This document shows positions 28,974 to 40,949 of a stretch of 64,000 bases of DNA, piece after piece. Source of the stretch: Isoetes taiwanensis (lineage: Eukaryota; Streptophyta; Lycopodiopsida; Isoetales; Isoetaceae); NCBI GenBank assembly GCA_021234155.1, contig JAJEKV010000013.1:4150028-4214027 (forward strand). Reading direction: 5' to 3'. The translations under genes were made by a program, and so were the position numbers. The notes under the pieces were generated by a model, which was not told the origin of the DNA, ran no database searches, and saw only the letters and a program-made list of their open reading frames with translations. Each line of letters starts with the position of its first letter. Positions within the stretch are counted from its first letter, which is position 1.

Positions 28974-31852
28974 TCAAGTGCCACCAGATGTCGCTCCAGC
29001 CATGTTTCTCACTTTTATTCTGCATAAAAGAAGGACCTTTAACACAGGGAGACTTGCCATTGATTAAATTCCAATACTTGAATTACCTGAAGCAATGTAT
29101 ACCAAGTGCCGTTGTGATCTCATTTATCACACTTACGGCAAAGTGTACATACATCGAGGCTGCATTTCAATATTTGATCTCAAATGCTTGAAACAAAAGG
29201 GAAAAAAGTAAATGACAAATTACCTGTGAAGGCACAATAACTGACTACCATTATGAACTCATCCACCATCGGTTTTCTACATCAACATCAACTTTCAAAT
29301 AAGAGCAAATTCAGCAGACAAGGAGAGCATTGGCTGATCAATTCAAATAGGAATATACCCGCCAGGTAATTTTGAAGATAATGCATTGGCGATGCCAAAT
29401 GGAAGAAACAGCAACGACTGCAGAGACAAAGTACCAAGAGCATTTACATTATGTTGTTTCTAATATTTTTTTATGAACCAGTTAAACTGGATCCAGAACA
29501 CACTGAAAACATGAACCTGAAGTTCTACACAAGTCCTTCCTTCCTGTGTATTCTTACGGAAGGCGTTCATTAACTATCAAATTTCATAGTTGTGAAATAT
29601 AGTACCATGCACATCCCAGTCTTTAATCCTTTGGGCTCGTCACAAAGATGGGAAAGCACTATTCTGCCCTGTTATGGAGAACGGACATAATTGTTATTAA
29701 CATTGTAAGGGAACAAAAACTGACATCATAATAAATGCCATATCTGCAAAGCTCACCACTAAGTAGCCAAATGCAAATCCAGACCCAAGAAGGACCAGAT
29801 GTGGTTGAGAATGGAGTATGTCCGAGGGAGACAGCCAGCCCCTTGTGGGAAAACAAAAAGGATGAGTAATTTAAACTATACTTTTTTATCAAACGCACCT
29901 CTTACCATACTGCAACCCCACCTAGAAGCGCAACGAAGGGCAGCAGCTGCAGATACATCGAATAAATAGTCTTATAAGTGGAAATAACATTAATTTCGAT
30001 CTCTTCCTTTTTTGTCAAAAACATACCATTGCCAATGCTAACAGCATGCTTCCCTCCCTTTTTTTGATCACTTTGTGAACATTTATTATGCTGCATGAAA
30101 TATGAAGGCGGCATTTCATGGGCTAACAAGCAGAGAAAGCATAAAAAAGACATTACTTACTTGGAAGCAATGGTTGGAGCTACTGCAAAAGGGATCATAA
30201 TGCAAATGGCTAGAATGTTGATTGGCATATCTGTAGAAAACAAACCCTATAATTAACCCTTCTGATCCCCTATTTGGTAGGCTTCCTTTGTTCGCGCGCC
30301 AAGTCACTTGCACAGAACAAACAGAACAGAACAGAACAGGTAGTCAGCAAGTGATCCTGATATTATATCAATCTAAATAAAAAGTTTTCCAGTGTTTGTG
30401 TTCTACAATAATGCTGCAAGTGTTGCGCATTTTGTGGTGACATACCAGGAATTATTGGTATGTGCTTTAACCAACTTATAGCTTCACGAAAATTTTTGGT
30501 CCACCACATTGGCCCTGCACACGTTAAACAACCTCAATATAGATAAACATTATGGGACAAACAGAAAGGACAATTGAATTTATAGATTTGTTCCCAATAC
30601 CAACAACTGCAGTAAATATGTGGGTAAGGTATATCAACATCAGCCCTTCTGTAGGCCCATTCACCTCGGGAAGGATCAGTGTGTTGGTAAAAAAACTACA
30701 AAATTTCACGAACAGGAAGTCAAATCAGCACTGTCAGCGAGCTATACAAACTTGCAAAACAACACCTTACGTTATCTAAAACATCATACAAGTAACATCT
30801 ATCTGCCACTTATGAGATTAGAATGCTACAAATTACTACAATTTGAGGAACCGTACTGCCAACAAAATCCTTATTGCGGTTGGCAATGCATGACAAAAAG
30901 GAAATTCATAACATACATTTGTCTTATCGTAGTCGGAGGGGTATGTATAATAGCAATCACACTCGGGGTATGAATGAAAGGAGTGGAATGAGGTGTCGCT
31001 ACGGGACGCGTGGGTATGTTGAATCAACTTGCTAATGAGTTCTTAAAAGCATGTCAGGCAGATGTTTATAAATTTTTTTCCTGCATTCATTAGATTCCGG
31101 ATCTGACATAAAAGAATTTGTAATGCCAGAAACAAGGGCATCATAATGTGGAATAGTGAACTGCTGGTACTCTGACCAAAGAACTATAAACACCTCTTGC
31201 ACATAAAGAATACAAGCAAACCAAGTGTGCTGCAGTGTTTGATATATTAAAACCGGTTTTTTCCTTCTTGTGGCTTTCCAGAACTAAAGACCCAGACTGC
31301 ATGAATATTTGAGTACAAATCTCTTACGATGCTACAACTTCAAAGAGTTCTTAAATACTACTATTAAAGATATATACCTTAGCTTGTTATTTTGTATTAT
31401 TGTATTTTCTACTTCAAATCTAATTCTTCAAAGAAGGTCACAACCTTGAAAATTTCTGCTTTCATGTTTTCAGACGTATAGGTTCTTACAGAGCATTTCA
31501 ATCTTCAAGAAAATAAAACAATCTTTTTCTTTCGTGTCATAACTAAATTGTCCAAAATATCTGCTGAAATAGAACAATGAATAGGTAACTTAGTTTTGTG
31601 CAAAATGCATGAACCATTGAGAACCACAAAGAAGGTATGTTTACGGACTGCTCCCATGTTGCCATATAAAAAGGAATTGTTGCAATAGCCCAGAACCATA
31701 GTGTATTTTTGCCTGAAACCACTGACGCACCAAATGCCATAGCCTCAAACTGCCACAAAAAAGGTAGGATTTCACATGCAACATTAAAATTAGAAAATGC
31801 CCAACTGAGTGACCATGCAAAATACGCACCGCACAGACAAGCGCATCGCATC
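28974..31852 (-). CDS. AAPT1: Aminoalcohol (choline/ethanolamine) phosphotransferase, 13 exons, 5' exons not found
   Basis: Catalyses the last CDP-alcohol step of phosphatidylethanolamine/phosphatidylcholine synthesis in the ER membrane. Exons on the minus strand: 31830-31852, 31649-31749, 30601-30695, 30446-30514, 30161-30230, 30027-30090, 29906-29946, 29757-29841, 29606-29668, 29359-29417, 29224-29276, 29087-29159, 28974-29019. Every junction is GT-AG and one frame of about 280 codons stays open to a TGA at 28974-28976. Recognisable family blocks in order: GCDALVCA; FEAMAFGASVVSGKNTLWFW; ATWEHFFTNTLIL; PEVNGPTEGLMLIYLTHIFT; LPFVALLGGVAVW; QPHLVLLGSGFAFGYLV; HLCDEPKGLKTGMCM; VSVINEITTALGIHCFR. 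Most are hydrophobic membrane segments. Family members are about 390 residues, so roughly 110 N-terminal residues are missing, including most of the DG(x)2AR(x)8G(x)3D(x)3D motif; only its last Asp (in GCDA) is present. The 23-bp exon and the GTCCGT donor after ATWE are unusual. Confidence 0.9.
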
Positions 31853-31902
31853 CTGTCCAGAAGAAAACATAGAGCAAATTAATCGCATTTCCTTTTCATC
31901 TC

Positions 31903-34493
31903 TCATATTTTCGTCACTAAGTTGTCATCTTCCCAGCCTGCAGCACCATAAATGTTTGAAAGCAGCACATATGCTGAGGAATTTTGGTCCTCCAACCTTA
32001 AGACGCGTTCTAAGGCATTCTTCGCCATATCCAATTCCATATGGATTTTACATACACTAAGAAATGCTGTTAGCACAACTACACAAGGTTCAAGTGGCAT
32101 TGAAGTGACAAAGTCTTCTGCCTCATCCAAACTTCCATTACGTCCCAAAAGGGCAACAACAGAAGCAAAATGATCTCCTGTTGGGGAGACCACATGTTCC
32201 ATAGTCATTGAAACATAATAATGGTGACCCTCACTCATAAGTCCTGAATGACTGCAGGCAGAAAGGAGGGAAATGAATGTGAGAAGGTCAGGTTTGATGC
32301 TAGCAAGTTGCATTGACCTGAAGAGACGGACAGCCTTTCGCCCATGTCCCTGAGCAGCATATCCAGCAATAATTGCATTCCAGGAAACTGAATCATGAAT
32401 ATGCATCCGATCGAATACCTGGCAAGCATGCTGTATTTTTCCACATTTGGCATGCATGTCAATTAGTGCATTACCAACAAACACACATCTAGTATTAATA
32501 TTCTGTGCATGCAGCCATTTACCTTTCCCTATGGCTGCTAGACTGGCGCATGCATTCAGAACATAAACAAAGGTAACCGTATCAGGTTCTAAGCCTTCTT
32601 TTTCCATTTGTTTGAAAAGTATAATAGCTTCTTTTGCATTTTTTTCACAAAGACAAGCTACCATCGTCGTCCATGATATAATGTTTCGTGCAGGCATACT
32701 CTGAAATACCTGTTTTGCATCCTGTACCCTCCCACATTTAGCATACATGTCAACAAGTGCAGTGCCTACATATACATTTGTCTCAATCTGAGTCCATTCA
32801 ATAAGAGAATGGACATATTTCCCTTGCCCCAAATTGCCTGATGCAGCGCATGCATTTATAATATTTGAAAAGGTCACCAGATTTGGACTCATCCGTTCCT
32901 GTTGCATCTGTTGAAATATCTTAACCACCTCAACTCCGTTCTGGTGGATGGCATATCCTGTGATTAACGCATTCCAGGAAACAATATTTCGTAAAGGTAA
33001 CCTGTCAAAGGAATATTCAGCATCCTCTAAGCTCCCACATTTAGCATACATGTCAATTAATGTGTTACCAACAAATTGATTTGACATACATCCAGATTCT
33101 ATGACATGAGAATGAACCCATTTTGCTTGTTCCAAGACACCCAGAGCGCCACATGCACTGAGAACGCTTACAAATGTAATTTCATTGGGATCTATATCTT
33201 CATCTTGCATTGCACAAAATAAATTTAGAGCTTCTTCTCCCATAGAAAGTTGGGCATAACCTGTGATTATTGAAGTCCATGAAACTATGTTTCGTATAGA
33301 CATGTTATTAAACACTCCACGTGCATTTTCTATGTTGCCGCACTTGGAATACATATCAATAAGCTTATTGCAAACAAAGAGATCGGAGCCATATCCAGCT
33401 TCTTTAATTTGAACAGGCACGTGCTCCCCCTGATATAGACTTGATAGATTAACACATGCATTGAGAATTCCAATAAATGCCACCTTGTTTGGTATCATCC
33501 CTTTTTGCTCTATTTGCTGAAAGATTGACAAGACTTGTCTATCATTTCCATGATGGACGTAACCAAGGATTAAAGCATTCCACGAGACATTATCTTGTAA
33601 AGACATGTGGCAAAAGACCTGTTCTGCTTCTTCTATACTTGCACATCTGGTGTACATGCTAATAAGTGTGTTCTCAATAAAGACGCCCGATAACAGAACA
33701 GATTTTATTATATGAGCATGGACCAACCTTCCCTGATCTAAGGCCCCTAAAGTTGCACAAACTCCGAGGACACAAATAAAAGTAACTTTGTCCAGGCTTA
33801 CACCCTCATCTTGCATATCTTGGAACAACACCAAAGCTTCTTTATCATGTCCAAGCCTGGTATATCTTGCAAGCATTATAGTCCAGGTATAAACATTCTT
33901 TGAAACCATTCTATAAAGGATAGCTTCTGTTTCGACTATGCTTGCGCAGTTAGCATACATGTTGAGAAGGGTATTGGTTAAGAAAATGTCTGGCTGAAAA
34001 GCTGATTTGATTAAATGAGCATGCACTCTTTTACCCTCAGTCAGAACCCTCATATTAGTGCATGCTCGTAGAAGACAAACATAAACATCAGAAAGGGTTA
34101 CCTTATCTTCGCAATTTATGCGATTTAAAATCTGCCATGCCGTCTCTAATTTCCCCAAATTGCATAGTCGCTTCACTTCTTCATTGATCTGCGAACGTGT
34201 ATCAAGTTTTGATGGCCTACTGCCAGTTGGAACTTGACTTAATCTGGAAGAATAAATAAACAAAACAAGAAGATAAGTCAGATGGAACGTGTATCAAAGC
34301 TTTCAGATTGAAAAAAGCGAGAATTAAAATACCTTTGACATGTTAGAGCAACATTGTTGGAAACAGAATTCTCAAAACCTGGATGAAGTTGTGTGGACAT
34401 TGTTAGATTCTGTTCCTCCAAACCAAAAGGCCTGCATTCAAATGCGGCGCACAAATTCGGATATATCTGGCGAGGAATCTGGGAGAGGGACAT
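31903..34493 (-). CDS. PLS-class pentatricopeptide repeat protein, ending inside the E domain
   Basis: The minus frame from Met at 34263 gives 786 residues. Tandem PPR motifs run from about residue 40 to 690, for example NTLLNMYANCASIVETEAIL, NTLIDMYAKCGSLEDAEYSF and VSWNALITGYA. The C-terminus resembles an E motif (SAYVLLSNIYGAAG) but stops at once (31903), with no E+ or DYW domain. Such proteins bind organellar RNA for editing or processing. An alternative start is better supported. Exon 1 (34333-34493, MSLSQIPRQIYPNLCAAFEC...) ends at a CAAAG|GTATTT donor, and a cttccag acceptor at 34244-34250 joins it in frame at 34243 (89-bp intron 34244-34332), creating a leader that could be an organelle-targeting peptide. 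A decayed copy lies at 60733-62348. The stop falls about 50 bp from the first visible exon of the phosphotransferase gene, so this gene may be truncated by a rearrangement. Confidence 0.85.
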
Positions 34494-36055
34494 TGAATGT
34501 AGCTCTGTCCTTTGTCCTTTTCGTTCTTCTCGCTCACAAATTCGAGCTAGTTCCCATAAATTGATATAGAATTTATCAGAAAGGGCATTTTGAGAAATAC
34601 GATAATATAATTTTTGTGTGGCTCGTTGAACCCAAAAGTTGTCGCGCGATGTACATTAGGATAAAATCTTTCCAAGAAGATTGGATAGAAAACTGAGTTG
34701 AAATTCATAAGTTATGCTCTTATGAATCATTTTTTAAAGCACTTAAAACACCATAATTTGAAGATCCCAACTCCATTTCAGATGATTTTATTGTCATTGG
34801 AAAGATCTCACTCTCATCTATGAAGATTCTAGCACCAAGGCACTACTGATTGCACCAAAGTCATGTTTGATTTTTGTCCCCCAGTTGGTCCATGAAGATC
34901 AAAGGTGGACTTGACTTGGGAGCCGAAGTAGGTTCGAGGCCTCTAGAACGAGGAGCATACTAACAAATGTATACTATTGTTATAGGTCAAAGCAAAATTA
35001 CAAGCGAGAGTTCCTTGATATATAATGTGTGCAAGCTTAAGAGCTAGTCATACGTCAAGATCATCCATACAACGAGAATATACTAAAGCTCATGTGTGGC
35101 ATCCATAGCTAGGCGCTTGGAGGTCGGGAGGGTAGCCGAAGCTTCAAGACGAAGGCGTTAGAGATGAGGCGTTGGATCCAAGGTAAAAGGACCAAAAAGG
35201 TCAAACAACAATGACGAGTTATATAGAAGGTCATGAAGATGGCTTTAATGGTCTAAGGGGGTTACGACTGTTCAACATTGTGGTGACTTTAATGGCAAGT
35301 CACTTAAACAGGTATATAATGCCCCAGTATCCCCCTCTTCCCAAACGCAGAACATGGGTGATACAGAATGTTTGGATACGTGAAGGGTGTGCACATGGAC
35401 ACGCGACATGGGCAAGGTATGTACAACACGGGAGTGTTGATTCACATGGTGCGTGCGGGGCTTTATGCGTGAGTTTACAAATTCTCCATATTCTGTCACT
35501 GCTTCTTTCAAATGTGATAGTTCAGAGACATGCATTTGAAATAAGCACTAGGTATCCAATACTTGTACTTAGAGGCTTTATAATTAGACTTTAATTGATC
35601 CCCGGGTGAATTTTCACATTTAATGTACATTTCAACATTTTGATCTGATGCATATTGAAAAAGTGGCTAGGATTTAATGTTAGTTTCCCAGTCGCAGCCC
35701 TTCAAAACGCACCAAAGGTGACCCACACATGTCACAATAGAATGCTGCTAAGGATTGATGGTTTCTCCATGGATGGGTGTCTTGGATGCTCATAGGCTGA
35801 CCCCTGAAGGTTCAACTATAGCTAGTAATATTACCCATGGATCAGCTCTGACGAAAAACTGCATATGTGCACCTTAATCCCTTTAGCAACATTACAAAAG
35901 ATGTTACGTCCTCTTTCTTTGGCATGTCTATAAATCTTTGGATCTTTAGGTGTTTCTTCTTCTTAGCTTCTTGTTTCATTCCCCTCTTCCTCTCATTTGT
36001 AGCCGACTCGATTTCCTTTGCATGCCACTATGGCCACGCCTTCTTATGTTGGTGA
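34494..36055. other. No gene supported
   Basis: Mixed-composition sequence upstream of the PPR gene. It may include that gene's promoter and 5' UTR (from 34494 rightwards), but I see no clear TATA box or other decisive element. The open frames here (for example 35211-35594) have no recognisable content. Confidence 0.4.
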
Positions 36056-36400
36056 TTGGTGGAGGTTCAATTGCATAAGGAGCAATGCTTTCCACACATG
36101 TTGGAGCTTTTCTTAGAGGTGGAGTTAAGGACTCGACACTGTCAACAAATGTTGGAGGTTCTGTGGGAGGTGGAGTTGGGGACTCGGCACTTCCAACACA
36201 TGTTGGAGGCCTTTCAAAACAAGCAATATCTTTGGATCCTCAACACCTCCAATGCAATTGGAGATCATGTAGATAAAGTCTTGCACAAGGTGCGCCTCCA
36301 ATGCATGTTGGAAGTACTTACGGATACCTTATTCATCCCGCACATGTTGGGAGCCGCTCGGACAAATGCAACCTCCAATGCATGTTGGAGGTACTTCAAG
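36056..36400. repeat. Degenerate minisatellite with 'catgttggag' units and short palindromes
   Basis: Units of about 60 bp containing 'acatgttggag', 'ggtggagtt' and 'gactcg.cact' recur at about 36095, 36155 and 36200. Further right the units become palindromic: 'cctccaatgcatgttggaag' at about 36293 and 'cctccaatgcatgttggagg' at about 36371 (CCTCCAA, TGCATG, TTGGAGG). A 207-residue frame spans 36056-36679, but its sequence only reflects the repeat, so I do not call it a gene. Confidence 0.6.
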
Positions 36401-37675
36401 GCAAGAATGCTATTGCCATCAAGAGGGGTAAAAAAAACTACAATGTCAAATTATGCTTCCATGCCTGCATCTTCTATTGATGCACCCCCATCTACAATGG
36501 CTTCTACCCCTTGGAGGTCATCTGACAACGTTGCCCGAGTTATAGGTGTCCATTTCTTTGAGTGGTTATGTAAAGGATTGTCACCTCTTGCCACATCCTC
36601 TTGCATATCGAGACTATATCAACCATGGTGGATAATAACCGAGGAAGGAGGTGGCGCCCTATCTTCACTAACTACATGATAAACAAACCTCCATAGATGT
36701 CCAACTCCCTCCGAAAAGAATCTTATATGAATTGCGAAGTCTCGAGTGGCCTTTGAGCTTTGGATCACCGGTCATGCAGATTAGTGACGAGGTCCATTCG
36801 CGCCATGTGGAATGACTTGTTGCATGCTTGGTGGTGTGCCACTTCACGAGCCCCTTTTAGGCGAAGTGTATGGGGTCGTGGGTTGTCCGGGCACCTTCAT
36901 AAATTGGGTCTTCCGGCTTATCATCCATCAAGGTTATATCAAAGATGTTTTCTTCTCATGTTCGATCCGCCGAGAGCGATCCACGAACTCATTGAACATG
37001 GTGTTGACCCTCTGTGGAGGCATTTTCTTTCATAGTAGCAATATGTTCCTGGTTCTTTTCCAGACAAACCAAATACTCTGCGTGCTCCATTTTAGATTGC
37101 CATTGAAGACTTTTCTCCATTTCAGAAATTGCAAATGAGATAGGGTTGCATCTTCAGAACTCTATCACGAATGGCCTAACCAAGGTTTGTGTTTCGCTTT
37201 TACAAAAAATCCAATCTTTAGTTGTTTTTATTATCTTACTTTGGAGCCTTTGATGTCAACAATATTATTCAATGCCTTAGCTATATTATTATATATCGTA
37301 GTCTATATATACCCAAAGAAATCCCAATAATTTCTTGCATATTTGTCATATAAATGCTAACATAAATTAACAAAATGGAATAGAACTGATGCCAGTAAAC
37401 ATTTTTGAGCTATTAGATCGTACTACATTTACTCGAATGACGTCCTCGCTCAACCTTTGTATTAATAATGTGATATCTTACCTTTAACTTATTTTTTGGA
37501 GGGGATGGCAATTCGTCTGAACAGTAAAGAAGACAGATTCATCATCTTTGATAATAACTTCTCCACTTTCCTAGACATCCGTACTAACTTTTTGCTCTAG
37601 CAAAGGGCGTGGCGAAGGTACTTGTTGGACACTAAAATAAGACGAGGTGGAATGATCTTTATAGATACAAGAAGC
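36400..37675. other. Unassigned stretch
   Basis: Short frames occur (36760-37035, 36812-37138) with no recognisable protein. The region lies downstream, on the minus strand, of the helicase remains at 38.6-39.3 kb, so it could be cargo of a decayed Helitron; there is no direct evidence. Confidence 0.3.
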
Positions 37676-37679
37676 TTAT

Positions 37680-37698
37680 CGCGGCCTTGGCGGCTGCG
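37680..37698. repeat. GC-rich hairpin, degenerate copy of the one at 55301
   Basis: 'cgcggccttggcggctgcg' is an imperfect inverted repeat flanked by 'acaagaagcttat' on the left and 'aacgtttctct' on the right. The same flanks (acaagaaatttat, aacatttctct) surround the perfect hairpin at 55301-55322. Confidence 0.6.
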
Positions 37699-37924
37699 AA
37701 CGTTTCTCTTTCCCAGCCTTTTGTATACAACGAGAGATTTTACTTGTATCATATCATATCATATATAATTCAAGAACATGTGGGAATTGGACCCACACTG
37801 GTGCCATATGATCTCGTGCCCGTACGATAGATGGGTGTTATTTCAAGTACCATGAGACTATCACTTCGCCAACTTCATTATGTTCTATATTCTTTTAACT
37901 CTTTTTTTTTCCATGTCTTTCCGG

Positions 37925-38285
37925 GAGTCAGTGGGTTTTGAGCCTGAGTGGGGGTCGCCCGTTACCAATGGCCTGACCACTAGACAACAACCGCAGTGGG
38001 ATTTCTTATCCATTCTTTATTCACCACCACCCGATGTGTGTCAGTGGGTTTTGAGTTCGGGTGGGGTCTTTTTTGTCCACTCTGTCTTGCCCATGACCAA
38101 TGGCGACCACTAGACCATCTTAACCGCGATGGCCTTTTTTTTTTTTGTCCACTCTCACGGTCTTGCATCATCCAATGATAGTTAATAACATGTCAATCTA
38201 TAGTAGTGGGTTTTGAGCCTGGACGGGGGTTGCCCATAACCAATGACCTGACCACTAGACGAACACTGCGATGGATGCCATTTAC
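37925..38285. repeat. Three-copy dispersed tandem repeat ('gtgggttttgag' units)
   Basis: Units starting near 37930, 38043 and 38207 share 'cagtgggttttgagcctg', 'gggggtcgccc', 'accaatggcctgaccactag' and 'ccgcgatgg'. The spacing is irregular (about 113 and 164 bp). Non-coding. Confidence 0.75.
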
Positions 38286-38639
38286 AACCCCTCCCTCTAT
38301 CCATTCTATCCATTTTTTATTGTCTTTAAATTAAAAAAAAGTGGGTCAATGACATCTCATGGTAATGAAACAATAGGCCATCTATCATCCGGGCTTGAAA
38401 GTTGGTATACGTGACAGGTTAGGGTGTACCTTGGCCGAAGTCTAGTTCGGTGCATGGTATTCGTTACGTCTACTAATTCACCTGCACAAAGGAAGACGAT
38501 ATTCTTAATACAATTAATGGTACGTAGAAGGTTAAGACGTACCTTAATGCAAATCCAAATCGGTATGCACATTTTTCTTTAAAGTTACTGGCTTGGGCGA
38601 TCAAAGGACGGATTAAGAAATAGTACCTCATCATAAGAG

Positions 38640-39316
38640 TAGCTCCCTGTAGACGATATTCTTGGTGCACCTCGCCGTGTTCTCTGGCAAAAGGAGGATG
38701 ATCATGTCATGCCTATTCCGCATGCGAGTAAGCACCGTGTATAGCTGGCCATGTGCAAACACCTCGGTACGGAGGTCGATGATGACACGATCTAACGTCA
38801 GCCCCTGACAACTATTGAAAATGGTCGAGTAAGAAAATCGAAGGGGCAATTGCCTTCTATGTATGGTCCAAGGGCGATTATAAATTTGGTAGAAGAAATC
38901 AGCTCTAGAGATTGGGTATGTGCATGAGTCATCGTCTGATGCTTCGCCTAGTACCTTCACCATAACAAACTTTGTGTGCATCGATACAATCATAACCCTC
39001 GCATTCTTCACAAGACCCTTTTCCATGTCCAGTCGTTTCATAATATGACATATATAGCACCCACCTTAAGCCTGAGCTCGTGTTTGGGTATTCCAGAATG
39101 TGTAAAATTATTAAGGAAATCGGATGTTGCATACGCATGATCGTGCATGATTTCATCTTGTTCGGATACATGATCATGGCTATAATATGACTTTTCATAA
39201 CCAGGAACTCTACCTAGGATACGATAGTTGAAGTTATCAACGCTCTTGTTGATCGGCGAGAGGAAGTTGCATTTCTTGCACGTCGTTGGATCCCGAAGGA
39301 CGTTAGAGGAATACAT
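38640..39316 (-). pseudogene. Helitron (PIF1-family) helicase, C-terminal remains
   Basis: The minus frame 39316-39038 encodes a stretch ending SGIPKHELRLKVGAIYVIL, which matches the 'GLPPHxLxLKVGxxVMLLRN' segment of Helitron helicases. After a frame change, 39041-38631 contains the C-terminal motifs NSCQGLTLDRVIIDLR, VFAHGQLYTVLTRMR and ILLLPEN (family form: KSQGQTLxxVGxxL, FSHGQLYVALSRV). The N-terminal Walker motifs and the Rep domain are not seen. Non-functional fragment of a rolling-circle transposon. A degenerate repeat ('gacgatattctt', 'taaggtacg...') lies just downstream (38400-38640). Confidence 0.75.
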
Positions 39317-40440
39317 GAATTCAGATCAAAGCGGATCCGAGAAGCAAATTGGAGGGAAGTTTTGATTCGAATCTAATTCAACATAGCATTCTTCTTCTTC
39401 TGCAGGGTGTTTCAAAGAAATGATATAAATAAAGAACAGAATTTTTTCTAGTTAACTAAAAATCTAGATTAAATTTTGTTTCGTGCTTGTTTGCCAAGGC
39501 AAAGCCATGCCCACCAAGATAAGACCATGTTCCCTGCAGTTCTGTAGCTGTTTCTCTGAAAAAATTCATGTGGAAAAATGCAGATTATCTGAAAGGATCG
39601 TGGCCAGGTTCTTTCATTACTTCCCTGAGCCTGTGAAGACCCAAAGGGCGCAGGTGTTACAAAGCCCTTGGCAGCCTGAATTTACAACCCAAAACATGAT
39701 TCTTTCTGCCAGAAATGGGTTTTTTTGCATGAAACACATTCTTTAGAAGGAATTTGAAAGAATTGAAGGGTATGAAGAAATCCAGTACCTGCTGTAAAAC
39801 CCTCTGGCTGTTGCAAAAGGGGCTGCCGTTTCTAACCCTTATGCTAAAGCAGAAATCTAAAAAAAGAAGAAAAAATCCGACATAGTGATCTAAACTAGAA
39901 ATCAGAAAAAAGAAGGATATGTAGAAAATAATAGCATCGGAATCGCAGCAATGGTCTTTGACATGAGATTTTCAAGAACAAAAGAAGCATTACGCCATAG
40001 AACCACGGAAACCCCTTAAGCCATAGCCATAAAACAACAGAAAAAAACCTTAAACCCATAGCCATAGCTATGGGTAGTGCGCCATAGCCGGCCATAGCAT
40101 AGAAGGCAAAAGCTGCCCGCACCTGCCCGCCTACGTCCATAAAAAAAAATTTCTAACTAAGAGGGTTAAGGCACGAGAGAAAATAATCTCTCCTGTAGCT
40201 CTCATAAAATACGTATATTTTTTTATCTCTCACCGTATAGCACGAGAGAGGCAAATTTTGCGTGCATGTGGAAAACCAGAGGGAGGGAGGGAGAGCACCT
40301 TTGTGTTCTTAAGGGCGCTTCCTGAAAGCCGAGATTCTGCAATGAATATGAATGTGTAGAGACCGAAGGTCTTCTATATATAACATCTTTGGCCTTGCCC
40401 TCCTTGTAGAAGGGTTCGCTTAAACAAATCGTTCTACTAT
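39317..40440. other. No gene seen
   Basis: AT-rich sequence with a short palindrome at about 40056-40075 ('cccatagccatagctatggg') inside a run of 'ccatagc' units (40020-40105). I see no coding signal. Confidence 0.4.
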
Positions 40441-40493
40441 TGCCAGTGACAGAGACTCAAGGAAGGGGAAGAAGATGCGTCCTGATGAGCGAG

Positions 40494-40947
40494 GGATTCA
40501 CTTGAGTGAATCCGCCGCTGGAGTGGCCTTCAAATGCGTCTTTATGGGGGGGGGATTAACCCCCCTCAAGCAAACGAATACGTCAATCTTCAATAATTAA
40601 TAAAGGTGGTTTTTTTCAGGCATGTGAGCATTTTGAATTTACTTGGGAGGATTCGCTTCAGTGAATCCTCCCAATAATTAATAAAGGGGATTTTTTTATG
40701 CACATGTGAACATTTTGAATTTAGGATGGAGGATTCCCTCAAGCGAATCCTCATAGGAGAATTCACTCAAGTGAATCCTCCCAAGCATGCGAAATCAATG
40801 CATTAAATGTTGGAGATTTTTTGAACGATTTTTGGTTAATCAGGGCCGAGGATTCGCTTAGAGCAGACGTGGATTCCGTGTCATCAGGAGGATAGTGAAT
40901 CCTCCTGATTCACTTAAGCGAATCCAGACGATTCATTCAAGCGAATC
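40494..40947. repeat. Array of palindromes, consensus GGATTCRCTTRAGYGAATCC
   Basis: Inverted repeats sit at 40494-40513 (perfect 9-bp arms), 40645-40672 (GGGAGGATTCGCT / AGTGAATCCTCCC, 12 of 13 pairs plus a wobble), 40730-40751, 40756-40781, 40907-40924 and 40930-40947, with half-sites near 40850 and 40897. Two of them lie in tandem units of about 80 bp sharing 'aataattaataaag' and 'cattttgaattta' (40594-40673 and 40674-40755). No terminal repeats or target duplication were found for the block. Possible hairpin minisatellite or clustered binding site; function unknown. Confidence 0.8.
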
Positions 40948-40949
40948 TT

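Noticed and set aside
35211-35594. 127-residue plus-strand frame
   Set aside because: No recognisable content or start context; upstream DNA of the PPR gene.
36056-36679. 207-residue plus-strand frame
   Set aside because: Its sequence is set by a minisatellite; no domain.
40494-40947. Palindrome array considered as a CRISPR array
   Set aside because: Spacing is irregular, units vary, and the genome is clearly eukaryotic.
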